From Datura wrightii (Eukaryota; Streptophyta; Magnoliopsida; Solanales; Solanaceae): DNA of 64,000 bases. Each line of letters begins with the position of its first letter. The first letter of the stretch is position 1. Position numbers and translations under genes: made by a program. The stretch is from assembly GCA_035772735.1 (NCBI GenBank), contig JASDFA010000020.1, positions 92,015,001-92,079,000 of the forward strand. Reading direction: 5' to 3'. The notes under the pieces were generated by a model. It was not told where the DNA came from. It worked only from the letters and a program-made list of their open reading frames with translations, and did no database searches. Shown piece by piece: positions 24,341 to 36,960 of the stretch.

Positions 24341-27300
24341 CTGTATGCTAGATAGGGTGATGATAGGGGTCATGCACAGACCACCAGGACAGCAACAGCT
24401 CCAGCCTGTTCCACTCCGAAGGGAGCATCGACTAGTGGAGGTGGCGGACAAAGACAAAACCGATTTTATTCCCTTGCCTCGCGCCAGGAGCAGGAGGCTT
24501 CGCCCAACGTGGTCATTGGTATGTTTTGTGTATTTCATATTGATATTTATGCCTTGCTATATTCGGAGCTACCTTGTCTTTTGTGACTCCTTACATTGCT
24601 AGTAGCCTTGGAGTTAGTCCCAATACCTTGACAGAACCGTTTTTAGTTTCGACCTCTATTGGTGATTCGGTCATAGCTAGACGAGTATATAGAGGATGCT
24701 CGGTCACTGTGTTGCATAAGGTTACCTCCATAGACATTGTAGAGTTAGCCATGACTTACTTTGACATTATTCTTGGCATGGATTGGTTGTTTGAATGTTA
24801 TGCTTCAGATTAATTGTAGAACCCGTATAGTGGAATTTCATTTTCTAGGTGAGTCGGTGTTTGAGTGGAAGGGTAGTTCAGTGGTACCAGCAGGTCGGTT
24901 TATTTCATATCTTAAGGCCAAGAAAATGATCTCTAAAGGTTGCATGTACCACCTAGTTAGGGTTAAGGATGTGGAGTCCGATACCCCGACTATTCCGTCA
25001 GTTTCGGTGGTGGGTGCGAATATCCGAAGGTGTTTCCTGACTATTTGCCCGGTGTTGCTCCGAAGAGGGAAATTGACTTCGGTATTGATCTATTGCCAGA
25101 TATGCAGCCTATTTCTATCCCTCCTTACGGGATAGCTCCAGCCGAGCTAAAGGAATTAAAGGATCAGTTAAAGGACTTGCTGGATAAGGGTTTCATTAGA
25201 CCGAGAAAGTCACCATGGGGTGCACCGGTTCTCTTCATTCAAAAGAAGGATGGGTCCCTTCGGATGTGTTTTGATTATCGACAACTTAATAAGGTCACCG
25301 TCAAGAACAGGTACCCCTTTTCCAGGATTGATGATTTATTTGACCAGTTGTAGGCTGCCAGGTGTTTCTCAAAGATAGATCTCAGGTCCGGATATCACCA
25401 GCTCAGAGTACGGGAGTGTGATATTCCAAAGACAGCCTTCAAAACCTGGTATGGTCATTATGAGTTTGTAGTTATGTCTTTTGGACTAACCAATGCTCCT
25501 GCAGCTTTTATGGACCTAATGAACAGGGTGTTCAAGAAATATTTAGATATGTTCATGATCGTGTTCATCGATGACATTCTTATATACTCCCGGATCAAAG
25601 AGGAGCATGCCACTCATTTGAGAATAGTGCTGCAAACCCTCAAGGATCGCCAGCTGTATGCAAAGTTTTGAAAGTGTGAATTTTGGCTAAACTCGGTAGC
25701 ATTTCTGGGACATGTGGTATCAAGTGAAGGCATAAAGGTAGATTCTCAAAAAATCAAAGCGGTGAAGAATTCACCTAGACCTGTGAATCCTTCAGAAATT
25801 CAAAGTTTCTTGGGCCTAGCAGGCTACTACCGGAGATTCGTAGAGGGTTTCTCCTCTATTGCGGCATCTTTGACCAAGTTGATTCAAAAAAAGATAAAGT
25901 TCCATTGGTCATAGGATTGTGAGAGAAGCTTCCAGGAATTGAAGACCCGACTCACTTCAGCACCAGTGTTGACCTTATCCGAAGGTATTGATGTCTTTGT
26001 AGTGTATTGTAATGCTTCGAGAGTCGGGCTAGGGTATGTGTTGATACAGCATGGGAAGGTAATAGAATATGCCTCGGGATAGCTGAAGGTCTATGAAAAG
26101 AATTATCTGACCATGATCTTAAGTTGGCTGCGGAGGTGTTTGCATTGAAGATATGGCGGCATTACTTGTATGGGGTGTATGTGGATGTGTTTACGGATCA
26201 CAAGAGTTTGCAATATGTGTTCACACAAAAAGATCTAAATCTTCAACAAAGGAGGTGGTTGGAATTGCTAAAGGACTACAACATGAGTGTCCTCTACCAC
26301 CCGGGCAAGGCTAATGTGGTTGAGGATGCACTTAGTAGGCTCTCCATGGAAAGTGTGTCCCACGTGGATGAGGGAAATAAGGAGTTGGCGAAGGATGTCC
26401 ACCGACTTGCAAGATTGGGAGTTAGATTGATCGAATCAGCTAATGGCGACGTTGTTGTGCATAATGGGTCAGAATCGTCCTAGGTTGTTGATGTTAAATC
26501 CAGGCAAGATGAGGATCCAATATTGAGAAAGCTGAAGGAGGCGGTGCCTAGTCAGAAGGTGGAGGTCTTCTCTCAAGGGGGAGATGGTGTGCTACAATAC
26601 CAGGGTCGACTATGTTTTTCGGACGTCGATAAGTTGAGAGTTCGGATATTACATGAGGCACATAGTACCAGATACTCTATTCATCCAGGATCCACGAAAA
26701 TGTATCGGGATTTGTGAGAAATCTATTGGTAGGATGGTATGAAGAAATATATTGTGGAGTTCGTAGCAAAATATCCAAACTGCCAGCAAGTGAAAGTCGA
26801 ACATCAAAGGCCAGGAGGCGTACTTCAGGATATCAGCATCCCCAATTGGAAATGGGAAGAGATTAATATGGATTTCATTACAGGTATACCCCGTACTCGC
26901 CGGTAATACAACTCCATTTGGGTTGTGGTGGACAGGTTAACCAAGGTTGCACACTTCCTACCGGCCAAGACCACGGATTCAGAGGATGATTATGCTAAGT
27001 TGTATATTCGAGGGTTGGTTCGACTTCATGGAGTGCCCTTGTCTCTTGTTTCGGATCGAGGTACTCAGTTTACCTCGCAATTTTGGCGTTCTTTTCAAAA
27101 AGGACTTAGGATGCAAGTTAAGCTTAGTACAACCTTCCATCCGCAAACAGATGGCTAGGCAGAATGAATCATTCAGACCTTTGAGGATATGTTGAGGGCA
27201 TGTTTTATGATTTTCAAGGGTAGTAGGGATGACCTTTTGCCCTTGATCGAGTTTGCCTATAATAACAGTTATCACTCTAGTATCCAAATGGCCCCGTTCG

Positions 27301-27926
27301 AGGCTCTTTACTGGTGAAGGTGTAGATCTCCCGTCAGGTGGTTTGAGGTTGGTGAGGCAGCTATGATAGGACCAGATTTGGTTCATGAGGCGATGGTGAA
27401 GGTTTAGTTGATAAGGGACCGGTTTAAAATCTCTTAGAGTCGTCAGAAATTGTATGCTGATGTGAGAAGAAGGGATTTAGAGTTTGATGTGGACGACTGG
27501 CTATTTCTAAAGGTATCTCCCATAAAGGGAGTCATGCGGTTCGAAAAGAAAGGTAAACTCAGTCCCCGGTATATTGTTCCTTACCGAGTTGTGAAAAGAG
27601 TTGGTAAGGTGGCGTATGAGTTGGACTTGCCATCGGAGCTATCTTCAGTTCATCCCATCTTTCATGTGTCACTTTTGAAGAAGTGTTTGGGTGATCCAAC
27701 CTTGGTAGTTCCGATAGACAGCATTGGAGTGAAGAACAGCCTCAGTTATGAAGAAATTCCCGTTGAAATCTTGGATTGACAGGTTCGGAGGCTGAGGAAC
27801 AAAGAAGTAGCTTCAGTTAAAGTATCATGGAGAAATCATCATGCTGAGGGAGCTACGTGGGAAGCCGAAGCAGATATGATAGCTAAATACCCTCATTTGT
27901 TCCCTACCGGCTAAGTTTCAATTTGA
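24341..27926 (+). pseudogene. Element D protease-RT-RNase H-integrase-chromodomain
   Basis: The protease active-site Asp is lost (LLYSEL where LLDPG is expected, about 24554), followed by FVTPYIASS. RT spans about 25070-25670: FIDDILIYS with both catalytic Asp (25570-25575) and a stop at 25352. RNase H spans about 25990-26340 and reads CNAS for CDAS, so its first catalytic Asp is Asn; one base is missing near 26110. The integrase zinc site has YPNC for CPNC. The core keeps MDFITG, SDRGTQF and AE before a stop. The chromodomain (IPVEILD...WEAEADM) ends at TGA 27924-27926. Repair of a single site would not restore it. The neighbour polypurine tract follows after about 210 bases. Confidence 0.9.
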
Positions 27927-28118
27927 GGTATCAGTTTTTCCCTAAACCTTTAATTAGCTTTTCATGTTAAGTTCACGTGTACAAGTTTGTTTTATGATGT
28001 GGTATATGTATGTGATGTTTGAATACAGTTCAGCTATGTAGTTACGTCCGTTTTTGACTTAAATGACTGGTAATTGTATATGGTGATAGATTGTTTCTGA
28101 GTTTTCTGCATGTTTCTA

Positions 28119-28153
28119 ACATTCAATGACGAATGTTCCCAAGGGGGAGATAT
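28119..28153 (+). other. Element D stem-loop and polypurine tract
   Basis: ACATTC-AATGAC-GAATGT (28119-28136, 6-bp stem) is followed 4 nt later by 'aagggggagatat' (28141-28153) at the LTR border. The stem is kept although the loop differs from the GAGGAY of the other elements. Confidence 0.8.
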
Positions 28154-30291
28154 TGTTATACCCCGGGAACCCAAGGATCAGACCTGGAAGTGAAAACAGA
28201 GAAAGACTGAAAATTCACGCCAGGTCACAGAACAACTCGTGAGGTTGGTCGTGAGGAGTGACCATGAGTCGTGAGGTGACTCGTGGTCAGCATAGTGTGG
28301 CAAGGCCTGAGTGAGGAGGCCACGGGCTTGACCACGAGTTGTGGTCAGACCTCATGACTCGTGAGGTCACCCGTGGCCAACCCTGGAGGATTGGCAAGTT
28401 GGGATGGTCAGTGTAGGCCACGGAAGGTGACCATGAGTCGTGGTATGACCTCACGTCTCGTGAAGTCACCCGTGGTGTCCCCTATGATGTTTGGGCAGTG
28501 GACTCAATGGGCCATGGCCACGAGTCGTTCCCTGTGGCAACGACCCGTTAGGTCCCTTGTGGGGATTGGCGACCAAAAATTTCCTGCATTTTAATAAGGG
28601 TGTTTTCATAATTTTCTAAGTCCCTAAGGCCTAAACTATGTCATTTTGGATATGTTTCTAAGTAAGATAAGATGGGTTAAGTCCTTTATGCATGCCTATT
28701 CTCATGCAAAAGCTTAGAGAGGTTTTTGGGAGATTCAAGGCCTTCTTCCCCAAATTTTCATCAATTTCTTTATTGGTGTTCAAGGAACTTTAAGTCCATC
28801 CATTTGCAGGTATGTAGGTTTTTAAAATGGGTGGAATTCTTCCTCTCCTATGCCCAATTTCGATATAAATCATGAATCCTCCTATTCAAGTCTATGGGGT
28901 TTTACTCAAATGCATGAAAATGTGATTTCTCTTTATGGGTATGATTTAATTGAGTTTTAATTATTGAATTATGAATGATGGGCAAGTTTTATCATTATTT
29001 TCCTTCAATCATGTTTCAAGCTTTTAAATCCAAATTGCCCATTTGATGAAAGTTCATGGAAGTTATGATTTATGATGAATACTCTATGATTTGAGTTTAT
29101 TGATGATGGAAAAGCGTGATTTTCTAGTTACCCATATTTATGAGCATATTTTGAAAGTAAGAATGATGAAGTAATGGGCAATGCCCCCATGTTGAAGAAT
29201 GATTTATGACTTATGAAACGACTTACATGATTTATCGATTTATGATTTTGGTCGATCAAAAGGGCTATGATTCTTGGCTAAGCATGTTTTAAAAGGGATC
29301 AACGATGATAAATGTTATATCTTAGCCAATGAATTTTAATGCATGATGTTATTGATTTATGTATGAGCCTATATGCATGTTTTTGGGAGCCGTGTCTAGC
29401 ACCGAGCAGCCCGGCGTTCAAAGGACTACATCGATGTCTCATAACCACGTGCCACCATGGGTTTCTAAATGATATGATGTATTGATAATGATCCCCTCAA
29501 ATGTGATATCACGTCTTATGCACGGCCCTTGTCTGGCAAGCCAAGGTCGCCTCTGCCCACTTGAGCAAGATAGTGGGGCATCATGAAAAGCTCTACCATG
29601 ATGGTGTCGGTTATGACGAGTCCTCCCATTTTTTCGCATGTCTTATGTATTATTATGTTTATGTTATTGTCTCAAGTTATGTTTCGATAAAGTTTATTTA
29701 TGATTATAATTATGAACGCTTTATGAATGATTTAAAAGCCTTGAGCCTTATGTTCTCTTATGAAGTTATGATACAAGCATGATGTCCTTCTCTTTTGTTA
29801 CTTATGAGTTTTATTTTACTTTTAAATGCCAGTTTTACTTACCTTGCATACTCGTTACATTTCACATACTGACCGCATACTTTCTATGTTGTATCGTTTC
29901 ATGATACAGGGTCCGGATCTCAGGCTTATCCTCATCCTAAGTCCATCTCAGCCTACGTTTTCAGCTTATTGGTGAGTCCTCATGTTCCGAGGATCGTTTG
30001 ATTTACTTTCATGTTATTTATGTTTAGTTTTGGTCGGGTTAGTTGGGGATGTTGTCCCATCAACCCATCTTATGTATTAGAGGCTTTCAGACAAGTATGT
30101 AGTGCTCCGCCATGTATACGCCCAGTACTTCTTGATGTTATGCTATAATTACATTTTTGCTATGTTTTTATGATTATCATTCCTCTTATTTGAATGAGAT
30201 TAGTTGTATGCATGAGCCATGGGTCGACTTGGGGTCTCTTGGGGTCCCTTGTCCCGTGTCTACGATTCGGGTGTACGTTTGGGTCATGACA
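28154..30291 (+). repeat. Element D 3' LTR
   Basis: 2138 bp, TGTTATACCCC to GTCATGACA, with the motif array at about 28225-28565 and the palindrome at 29890-29908. The only open frames are those expected by chance in a repeat (28287-28469, 28361-28594, 29439-29639). Confidence 0.93.
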
Positions 30292-30647
30292 TTTATCCAC
30301 AGTTATTTATACTTATGAGTAATAATTTAATTTTCTAATTAATCTCAGTCCAATCGAACCCCTATCAATAGCACACCCCTGGCCCTTGCTCATAGTTATT
30401 CATTCAATTTGGTTGCCTTTTTCTCTTGATAGTTGATTTTAATTCAAATTATGATCTCTCTTTTGTCCTAATATTTATTTTCTTTTATTTCCTATGCATG
30501 ATGCAGTTTTAGTTCAAGTTAGTAGACAAATTTTACGTTATTCAATCGTTATTCCCTATGCATTCGACCCTAACTCTTAGTTGGGTATTTATATTGCAAT
30601 GATCGTTTACACCTCCTCCACGTGAAAAGTGGATTTGAACTTCATTA
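30292..30647 (+). repeat. Element B 5' LTR, last part
   Basis: It begins with the right target copy of D (tttat) and aligns with about 48700-49054 of the 3' LTR ('ttatgagtaataattt', 'gggtatttata', 'ggatttgaac'). It ends TTCATTA at 30647, a decayed TCATCA. Confidence 0.9.
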
Positions 30648-30651
30648 ATTT

Positions 30652-30669
30652 TGGCGTCGTTACCGGGGA
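30652..30669 (+). other. Element B primer binding site
   Basis: TGGCGTCGTTACCGGGGA just after the 5' LTR. It resembles the TGGCGCCGTTGCCGGGGA site of Athila elements, described as pairing with an aspartate tRNA. Two CpG-type changes are visible. It differs from the tRNA-iMet site of A, D and E. Confidence 0.85.
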
Positions 30670-30768
30670 ATAGGATTAGATAACCCCTAGTTGATTGTTG
30701 ATTTGAATTAATTTAGCATCTTGTGTTTTGTTTTTTACAATTGTAGTTATTTTTGGGTGTCTCTTAGG

Positions 30769-33105
30769 ATGACTGATATTAGCTGACATTCACAAGAAGG
30801 TTCAATGGATGGTCACATGGACCACGAGGATGATGACCCCATAATGCCAGATGTAGTTACCAGCCACGGTGAGGAATGCGGTTTTTCACGTGATCAGCAC
30901 AATGTTACACCTATTACAAATGAAAGGACTCTTTGGAGCTCAACCGAATGAAGATGCAAATCGACATCTTCAAAATTTCTTTGAGATATGCCAACTTTTC
31001 AATATTATAAATATAAGACAAGAGTCAATCAGCTTGAGGCTCTTCCCATTTTCTTTGACTAGGGAAGCAACCATGTGGCTAGAGGAACTTCCTCCAGGAT
31101 GTATCACTTCATGGAAAGAATTGACTGAAGCTTTCTTGGATAGGTTCTTCCCTCCATCAAGGATGTTGCAATTGATAGATGATATTATCAACTTCAGGCG
31201 AATTTCGGGTGAACCTTTACATGAAGCATGACTTTGGTTCAAGAAGAAAGTGGCCCTATGTCCAAACTACGGGCTACTTAATGGAGTCCTCCTTTAAAGT
31301 TTTTATCATTTCTTGGATTCTATTAACAAGTCCGTGGCCAATAACTTAGCTAGAGGATCCCTCATGGACTAGCCCTATGGTATAGCCAGAGCTCTTTTGG
31401 ATAGAATGGCCAAAACAAATCGAGCTTGGCATACGAGGGACACTGATATACCCTCAAATGGTGCTAGTCCAAGTGTTGTGACTGCGGAGATGCAGAGAAG
31501 AGTTGAAGAAAGGGATGAGACCCTAGAAAAGATGATGACTTAGATTGAATTGATTACAAAGCATGTTTTGGAAATCGGATCCAAGAATATTAATGTTGTG
31601 GGGACTCAAAGTCCTATTCAATATGAGAGTGAAGCTTCACCGCTAAGGTATGAGAAAGAGTGCCAATTCATGGAAAATCAAATGGCGGGTTCTTGAACGG
31701 GGTACCAAGGTGCCAATCAAGGCCTTTGACACCCACAAAAAAGAGAATCGAGGTTGGAGAAACCACGACAACCAAGGTTGGGTTGATAGAAATGATAGAT
31801 GGGGTATGTGATCAAAACCGTGATGGGGAACATTATCACCGAAGCTCAAACCCATATTTTCCCCCTCCAAAGGCTAAAAATCCCCAATTTAAACCTAGTG
31901 TGAGTGATGTGGGAAGCTCCAAGATTAAAGAGATGCTGGCTAGAGGGATGAAAAGGGTGGAATCGACAGATAGCGTGGTGAAAGAGATAAAAAGGAAGGT
32001 GTCTAACCTCACTCAAATAGTGAGTTCACATTGAGCTTCAATCAATAACTTAGAAGCTCAAAAGAACCACTTGTCCATGCAAATGAACCCCAAAATGAAA
32101 GGGACTCTCCCTAGTGACACTATGCCTAATCCCGAGAAGGACAATCATTGCATGGTTATCGTCACGAGGAGTGACAAGGTGTTGGTTGATGGTGGCGTTA
32201 AGCCCAAAAATATTTTTGACCCAAAAACAAGAAATGGTGTGAATGATGAGGTTCCAAAAGCACCAAATGTTGTTAATGATACTAAAGAACTCGATGAAGG
32301 AGAAGTTGATATTGATCCCGGGAAGGCTGTTGAGGAGGAAAAAAGCAAAGAGGCTTTAACCGATATGGGTCAAGAGCCTAGGATTCCACCTCCTTATCCT
32401 CAAAGGTTGTCAAAAAAGAAGGAGGACAATAAGTTTCAAAAGTTCATTTTGATGTTCAGCAAACTGTCCATAAATATACCTTTGGTGGATGCATTGCTCC
32501 AAATGTCGGACTATGCAAAGTTCATGAAGAAATTGCTGAAGAAAAAGAAGGTGGTTGATGCTAGTGTAGGAGAAATAAGACACCATTGCAGTGCTATGAT
32601 GGTGAGTAATCTTGCTCCTAAAAGAGAGGATCCTAGAGCTTTCACTATCCCCTGCACCATTGGGCTATGTGTTTTCCAAGAGCTTGTGTGACCTTGGCAC
32701 AAGCATTAACTTGATGCCTCGTGTCATTTTTAAGAAGCTAGGTGTGGGAAATCCCAAGCCTACTACTATGAGGCTCTTGATGGTGGACAGGTCTATGAAG
32801 AAACCCGTGGGAGTGCTAGAAGATGTTTTGGTCCAAGCAGACAAGATCATCCTTCTAGCCGACTTTGCGGTATTGGATTGTGAAATGGATGTTGAGGTTC
32901 CATCACTTTGGGGTGCCTACTACTCGCCACGGGAAGAGCACTGGTGGACATGGAGTAAGGGGAGTTGAAGTTTAAAGTATGTGGTGATGAAGTCACCTTT
33001 AATGTATGTCAAACCACCAAGCCCCTGGATGAGTGCAAGGTGATAGGGTTCTTCAATGATGAAGGAGAGGAAGATGAAATTTGTGATGATGGGGCTGATT
33101 CGTAG
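30769..33105 (+). pseudogene. Element B gag-protease (Athila type)
   Basis: It likely starts at ATG 30769. The capsid domain reads ANRHLQNFFEICQLF ... LRLFPFSLTREATMWLEEL ... FLDRFFPPSRM (about 30955-31170), the Athila/retrotransposon gag signature. A hydrophilic linker follows, then the segment before the protease (QMSDYAKFMKKLLKKKK ... HHCSAMM, about 32500-32600) and the protease itself: SLCDLGTSINLMP (about 32682-32720), where the usual DLGAS reads DLGTS, and ADFAVLDCEMDVEVP. It ends GFFNDEGEEDEICDD at TAG 33103-33105. Several shifts and stops break it (31231, 31697, 32033, about 32670). RT would normally follow, but the sequence passes straight into the block that follows pol. Confidence 0.88.
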
Positions 33106-33240
33106 GATGACTCTCCGTAAAATTGACATGTGAGAAGTTATCCATCGTTCCACGACATTAAATAAGGCGCTTCTTGTGAGGCAACCCAAGTGTTTTTATG
33201 TTTTGATCTTGATGCTTTGTTGATTTTGTATTTATAGGAT
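33106..33240 (+). other. Element B pol deletion junction
   Basis: Protease codons stop at 33105, and by about 33140 the sequence reads 'cacgacattaaataaggcgc', which in Athila elements lies after the integrase stop. RT, RNase H and integrase (about 3 kb or more) are therefore missing between these points. I see no target duplication or repeat at the junction in this copy. Confidence 0.7.
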
Positions 33241-33836
33241 GATTGGATAACTAGGTGAAAAAAATAGGGAAATGGCAGAGCGAGACCTGAAAAATGCAGG
33301 TTCTCACGTGTGAGTCATCGTCCACACGCAGGTGAAGTCCAAAATATAAGGGTAAAGAGGGGAGAATCACCGCCCCACCGGTGAAACACTGGAGCCAATT
33401 CGCGAACAGTCGGTGTGACACTAGTTTAAAACAGTGCACCTGGGAATCAAAGAGTGAACCCGACTAACCAGAAAAATGCAAGTATCAACCCACAAACCGC
33501 CAGTCAGTCGCATTCATAAAATAGTAAACTAGGCATACAAGCGATCACCTGCACTAGAATCGGCGAAACACCGGTATACACCAGCGGGTGGAGGTACATA
33601 ATTTTATTTTAAAATATTGAATGACCCATTGACCAACCAGACCAGTAGCACTATTAAAAAGAGAAAATCCAGTCAAAACAACCTTTTTACCTTCCCAACA
33701 CTCCCTCTCTCCACCTTTTCACCTAACCCACAACCCTTTCACTTTCCCAAATCCATTTTCCCACTATTCCACCTTCCCAACTTCCTACCATTAAACCCAG
33801 ATTCTCACCACCGAATCACCATCCTTCTCTTCAGCC

Positions 33837-33843
33837 TATAAAG
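33837..33843 (+). promoter_or_regulatory. Possible TATA box for ORF2
   Basis: TATAAAG after a pyrimidine-rich tract, followed 30-60 bases downstream by C/T-rich sequence of the kind found around plant transcription starts. A leader would run to the donor at 33991. No expression evidence; inference from sequence only. Confidence 0.35.
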
Positions 33844-33990
33844 TCTTTCCCTCTTATTCTTTTCATTTCACCTTACCTCATACAACTCTCACTAAGCAAA
33901 GAAAAGAAAAAGCAATTCTCATTGTGAAGATACCATTGTTGGTCAAGCACAAAGCTTCAATCTCTTAACTTTTTCTCACTTATCAAATTG

Positions 33991-34811
33991 GTATGTGTTC
34001 ATGAGCTCTTAACTTACTCTAATATGTTCTTTTTGAAAATGTGAATCAAAAAAATGAATCATGCTGCATCTGGTATTTTCAATATCCATTTTCCCTATTT
34101 TCCATTTTGTGAGCTCCTTGTGTTGAATGACTTTTATGATGTGGGTATATTGGGGATCTGAATACTGGAATAATATCGGGGTAGTTACCTATTTAGTGGA
34201 AATTTCTATTGAACTGGTGTGCTTGATATAATAGTTGGGTGTGAAGTCTGTGTAACCCCGTGTACTTAAAATGCATGATTTGCTCGATGATAGATATGGT
34301 GACGTCTTTCTTAAGGGAAAATCATCATTTTTATTTTTGTTTTGTTGCTTGAGTGAACATGAAGTTAGCGAGTAAGTCATGAATTTGAGGGGATTCTGTT
34401 TGGCTAAGTTGGGGGTGAAAAAGACTGAGCAGCATCCGCCAGCGAATTGCATATCAGATCGGCGAAATATCAGCGGAAACGTAGGTCTGGGTGCAGGCTT
34501 GAGGCCACTGCCCAGAACCCGTATTTCACCTGTGCATCGTGGGTCGATACAGGCGAAATGCCGGTGTGGTGCCGAAAGAGAGCAATTTCACCAAGTGTTC
34601 TACCAAGAACCGGCGACTCATGGGTCTCCACCTGCATTTCACCGTTGTACCGCTGGTACCGCCAGCACTTGTTTTTGATCCTGCAAATTGTTGGTCATCC
34701 AATCCTTAGAATTTTGTTCCTTATCTTAAGATAGTTGTTTCTTTTTCTTTTCAATTGTGGAAAATACAAAAAGAAATGTTGTTTTATTGCGGCATTAACA
34801 TGGCTTTGTAG
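33991..34811 (+). other. Possible leader intron before ORF2
   Basis: The donor context AATTG/GTATGT at 33990/33991 is good, and the acceptor TTTGTAG ends at 34811, with a 'gcattaac' branch-like site 15-20 bases before it. The first ATG after the acceptor is the ORF2 start at 34816. Removal would delete the four-motif region partly and join leader and ORF2 closely. Confidence 0.35.
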
Positions 34812-34815
34812 AATT

Positions 34816-36261
34816 ATGACTTCATCCAGGCATCCAGACAAAGGCAAGACACCCTCCACTTCAAAAAGCAAGAGCAAAGGGAAGGCCAAGGAAAACCCAG
34901 ACCTCACCAACACCAGGGAGGAAATCATTTTCTATGTGACCCGACATAAAGGCACACTATGCCATATGTGAAGGAAGATCAATCACAACTGAGAAAAGAT
35001 TTGATCTGGCGGGGTTGAGGAATGATTTCCCTAACACAACTTCAAAGTTCGCCAATAGGTAGTGGCATATGTTTGCTGAGCCTTTTCCAGAGTACAACAC
35101 CAACTTGATGCTTGAGTTTTATGCATCATACCAGGCATGGCAAGAGTCTATGAAATATAAACAGAACGTTGATGAGTTCTCTTGCCTGCACTCAGTCTGG
35201 ATCAGGGGTGTGGAGGTAGATATTACTCTAGCTGCCATCAATACATTGTTCTGGGCTAATGGGATCGATCCATGGTTTGAGTATGTAGATAGAGTGGGTG
35301 ACAAAGAAAATTAGTTCAGCTGGATAGCTCCAATCGTTGTCAGTGGTCAACCCTTATGGGCCTCTATAGGTGGGGAGATTCTGAGGCATGATCTCAAGTT
35401 CGAAGCAAAGTTATGGCTGGAGTTTGTGTGCGACCGGATTATGCCATCAAAGGATGACCAAAGAATGAACTTGGAGGCAGCTATACTCATTTCCTGTATC
35501 ATGACAGGGGTGCCCATCAACTTCGGGGAGATCGTGACCAATCAAATGAAGAAAAAGGCCAGGCAGCAGGGAACATCGATGCCAATGCGGTGCTTATTTC
35601 TTAATTATACCTCAATATAGGGGTGCCTCTATTCCGTGATGAGTCTCCCAACTTTTCCATCGGTGTAATCAATATGGAGAGTAAAATGGATACTGAGGCA
35701 CCCAAGGTAAAGAGAAAAAGGTTGCAAGCATTTGAGGCTCCTGAAGGCTCCACCTCCCATGACATAGAAGAGGCCTTCGTTGTTCCAAACCTTAATATGC
35801 CACACCTCAATACATTGGAGCATGCATCTAGGGAAACACCATTTTGAGGGCCTTCACCTCCTCCCACATCCTCTCGCCCAAGCGAAATTCAAAATCTTGC
35901 CAAGATGATACATTCTCATGAGAGCCAACTCCAAAAGTTGGCTCAAAATCTCCCGGCCTTTATCGCCTGAATAATGAAAAGGGAGATGAAGAATGTATAT
36001 GATAGCTTGACTAAGCTATGCTCTCGAGTGGATGTAGTGGAGGGCATAGTGAATTCTCTTCAGGTTGAAGTGCAAAACCTGAGAAGCCAGGCACTAAGGG
36101 AAGATCTGGACATGAGCGCACTTGATGCAGCCATGACTGTTCTACCTACAGCCCAAGGCCCCATTGATGATCTGTTTGAGGGATTAGGTGATGATGAGGA
36201 AACCTGGGGAGATAAGGGTCATGATACAAATGAAAAGGCCAATGTTGATGATGAGGAGTAG
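34816..36261 (+). pseudogene. Element B ORF2, env-position protein
   Basis: It starts at ATG 34816 (MTSSRHPDKGKTPSTSKSKSKG, basic and low-complexity). After a shift near 34960 a domain follows: FAEPFPEYNTNLMLEFYASY ... FSCLHSVWIRGVEVDI ... INTLFWANG ... FEAKLWLEFVCDRIMPSKDD ... LISCIMTGVPINFGEIV (about 35070-35620). This pattern matches what I recall as the 'putative plant transposon protein' family (Pfam Transposase_32), found in Athila-like elements. The C-terminus (35974-36261) has a coiled-coil-like stretch and an acidic tail. There is no clear signal peptide or membrane segment, so a true envelope role is not supported. Stops at 35312, 35618, 35845 and 35968 break it. Confidence 0.7.
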
Positions 36262-36960
36262 CCACTTCAGGGGTTCCCACCACCTTTTCTATTTTTCATA
36301 CATATATTGGGGACAATGTATTTTTATGGTTGGGGTGGGTTGAGCTCTCTCTTTCTCACTTGTGGTTATTGTTGAATTGTTGTGCCCTTTTTAGGCTTGT
36401 TGTTGATACTTTGGTACCCTTTTCAGTCTGATTTGAATTCTTTTTATGTTGCCTTGGTAGTTGGTTGCTGCCCTTGTCGGGCTTATGATGAATGAAAAAT
36501 TATTCTTAAGTTATTAGTGCCATTAATTCGTTCTGTGTTCAATTGCCAAATGTTTCAGGACTGAAGTCTCAATTATTACCTTTTGTTTATAGTAGTTAGT
36601 GGATAAACTCCAAGGATTTTCTTTCTGCTACGATTCTTTCCCAAGGAGTGATTTTCTTTTCTTTTCTTTTATTGTCGAACCAGATGGCATTTCTCGATGA
36701 TGGTTTGAGAGATAACTTTCCTAAGGGAAAATGCCGAGTTTAAATTTCTTTTTGAGTCACTGATTGCAATGGCTTCTGAGAGGTACCACCAAAAATTTTA
36801 AATTTTCTCAAATGGCATGGCAATTGAAAAAATGAATTTTGAGAAAGAAAGGGGTATTTGAATGTGAAAGTTGAGTACACTTTTGTCATAAGTTACACAT
36901 TCTTTATTTGGCTTCTTGATTCAAATGTTATCTCATTTTATGAATCTTGATGTGGTGATG
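36262..36960 (+). other. Element B 3' non-coding region, part 1
   Basis: T-rich sequence after ORF2 without coding features, interrupted by E. The last five bases (tgatg, 36956-36960) are the left target copy of E; the region resumes at 46333. Confidence 0.7.

Larger units (their letters stand above)
20943..30291 (+). mobile_element. Element D: Tekay/Del-like chromovirus
   Basis: A full-length Ty3/gypsy element of 9349 bp. It has LTRs of 2140 and 2138 bp, a tRNA-iMet primer site, a gag-pol region with chromodomain and a polypurine tract, flanked by a perfect 5-bp duplication (tttat at 20938-20942 and 30292-30296). The structure is complete but the coding region has about twenty stops or shifts, an RNase H Asp-to-Asn change and a damaged integrase zinc site, so it is not autonomous. 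It is the same family as E. Confidence 0.95.
33241..34815 (+). other. Element B non-coding region before ORF2
   Basis: It contains four decayed copies of the GGCGAAAYGCCGG motif (33377-33392, 33562-33575, 34461-34476, 34552-34566), a C/T-rich tract at about 33690-33790 and the possible promoter and leader intron described separately. Open frames here (33617-33841, 34379-34734) are low-complexity or run through the motif copies and look non-coding. Confidence 0.6.

Noticed and set aside
34816..36261. ORF2 of B as a true envelope glycoprotein
   Set aside because: No signal peptide, membrane span or glycosylation-rich ectodomain is visible; only its position recalls env.
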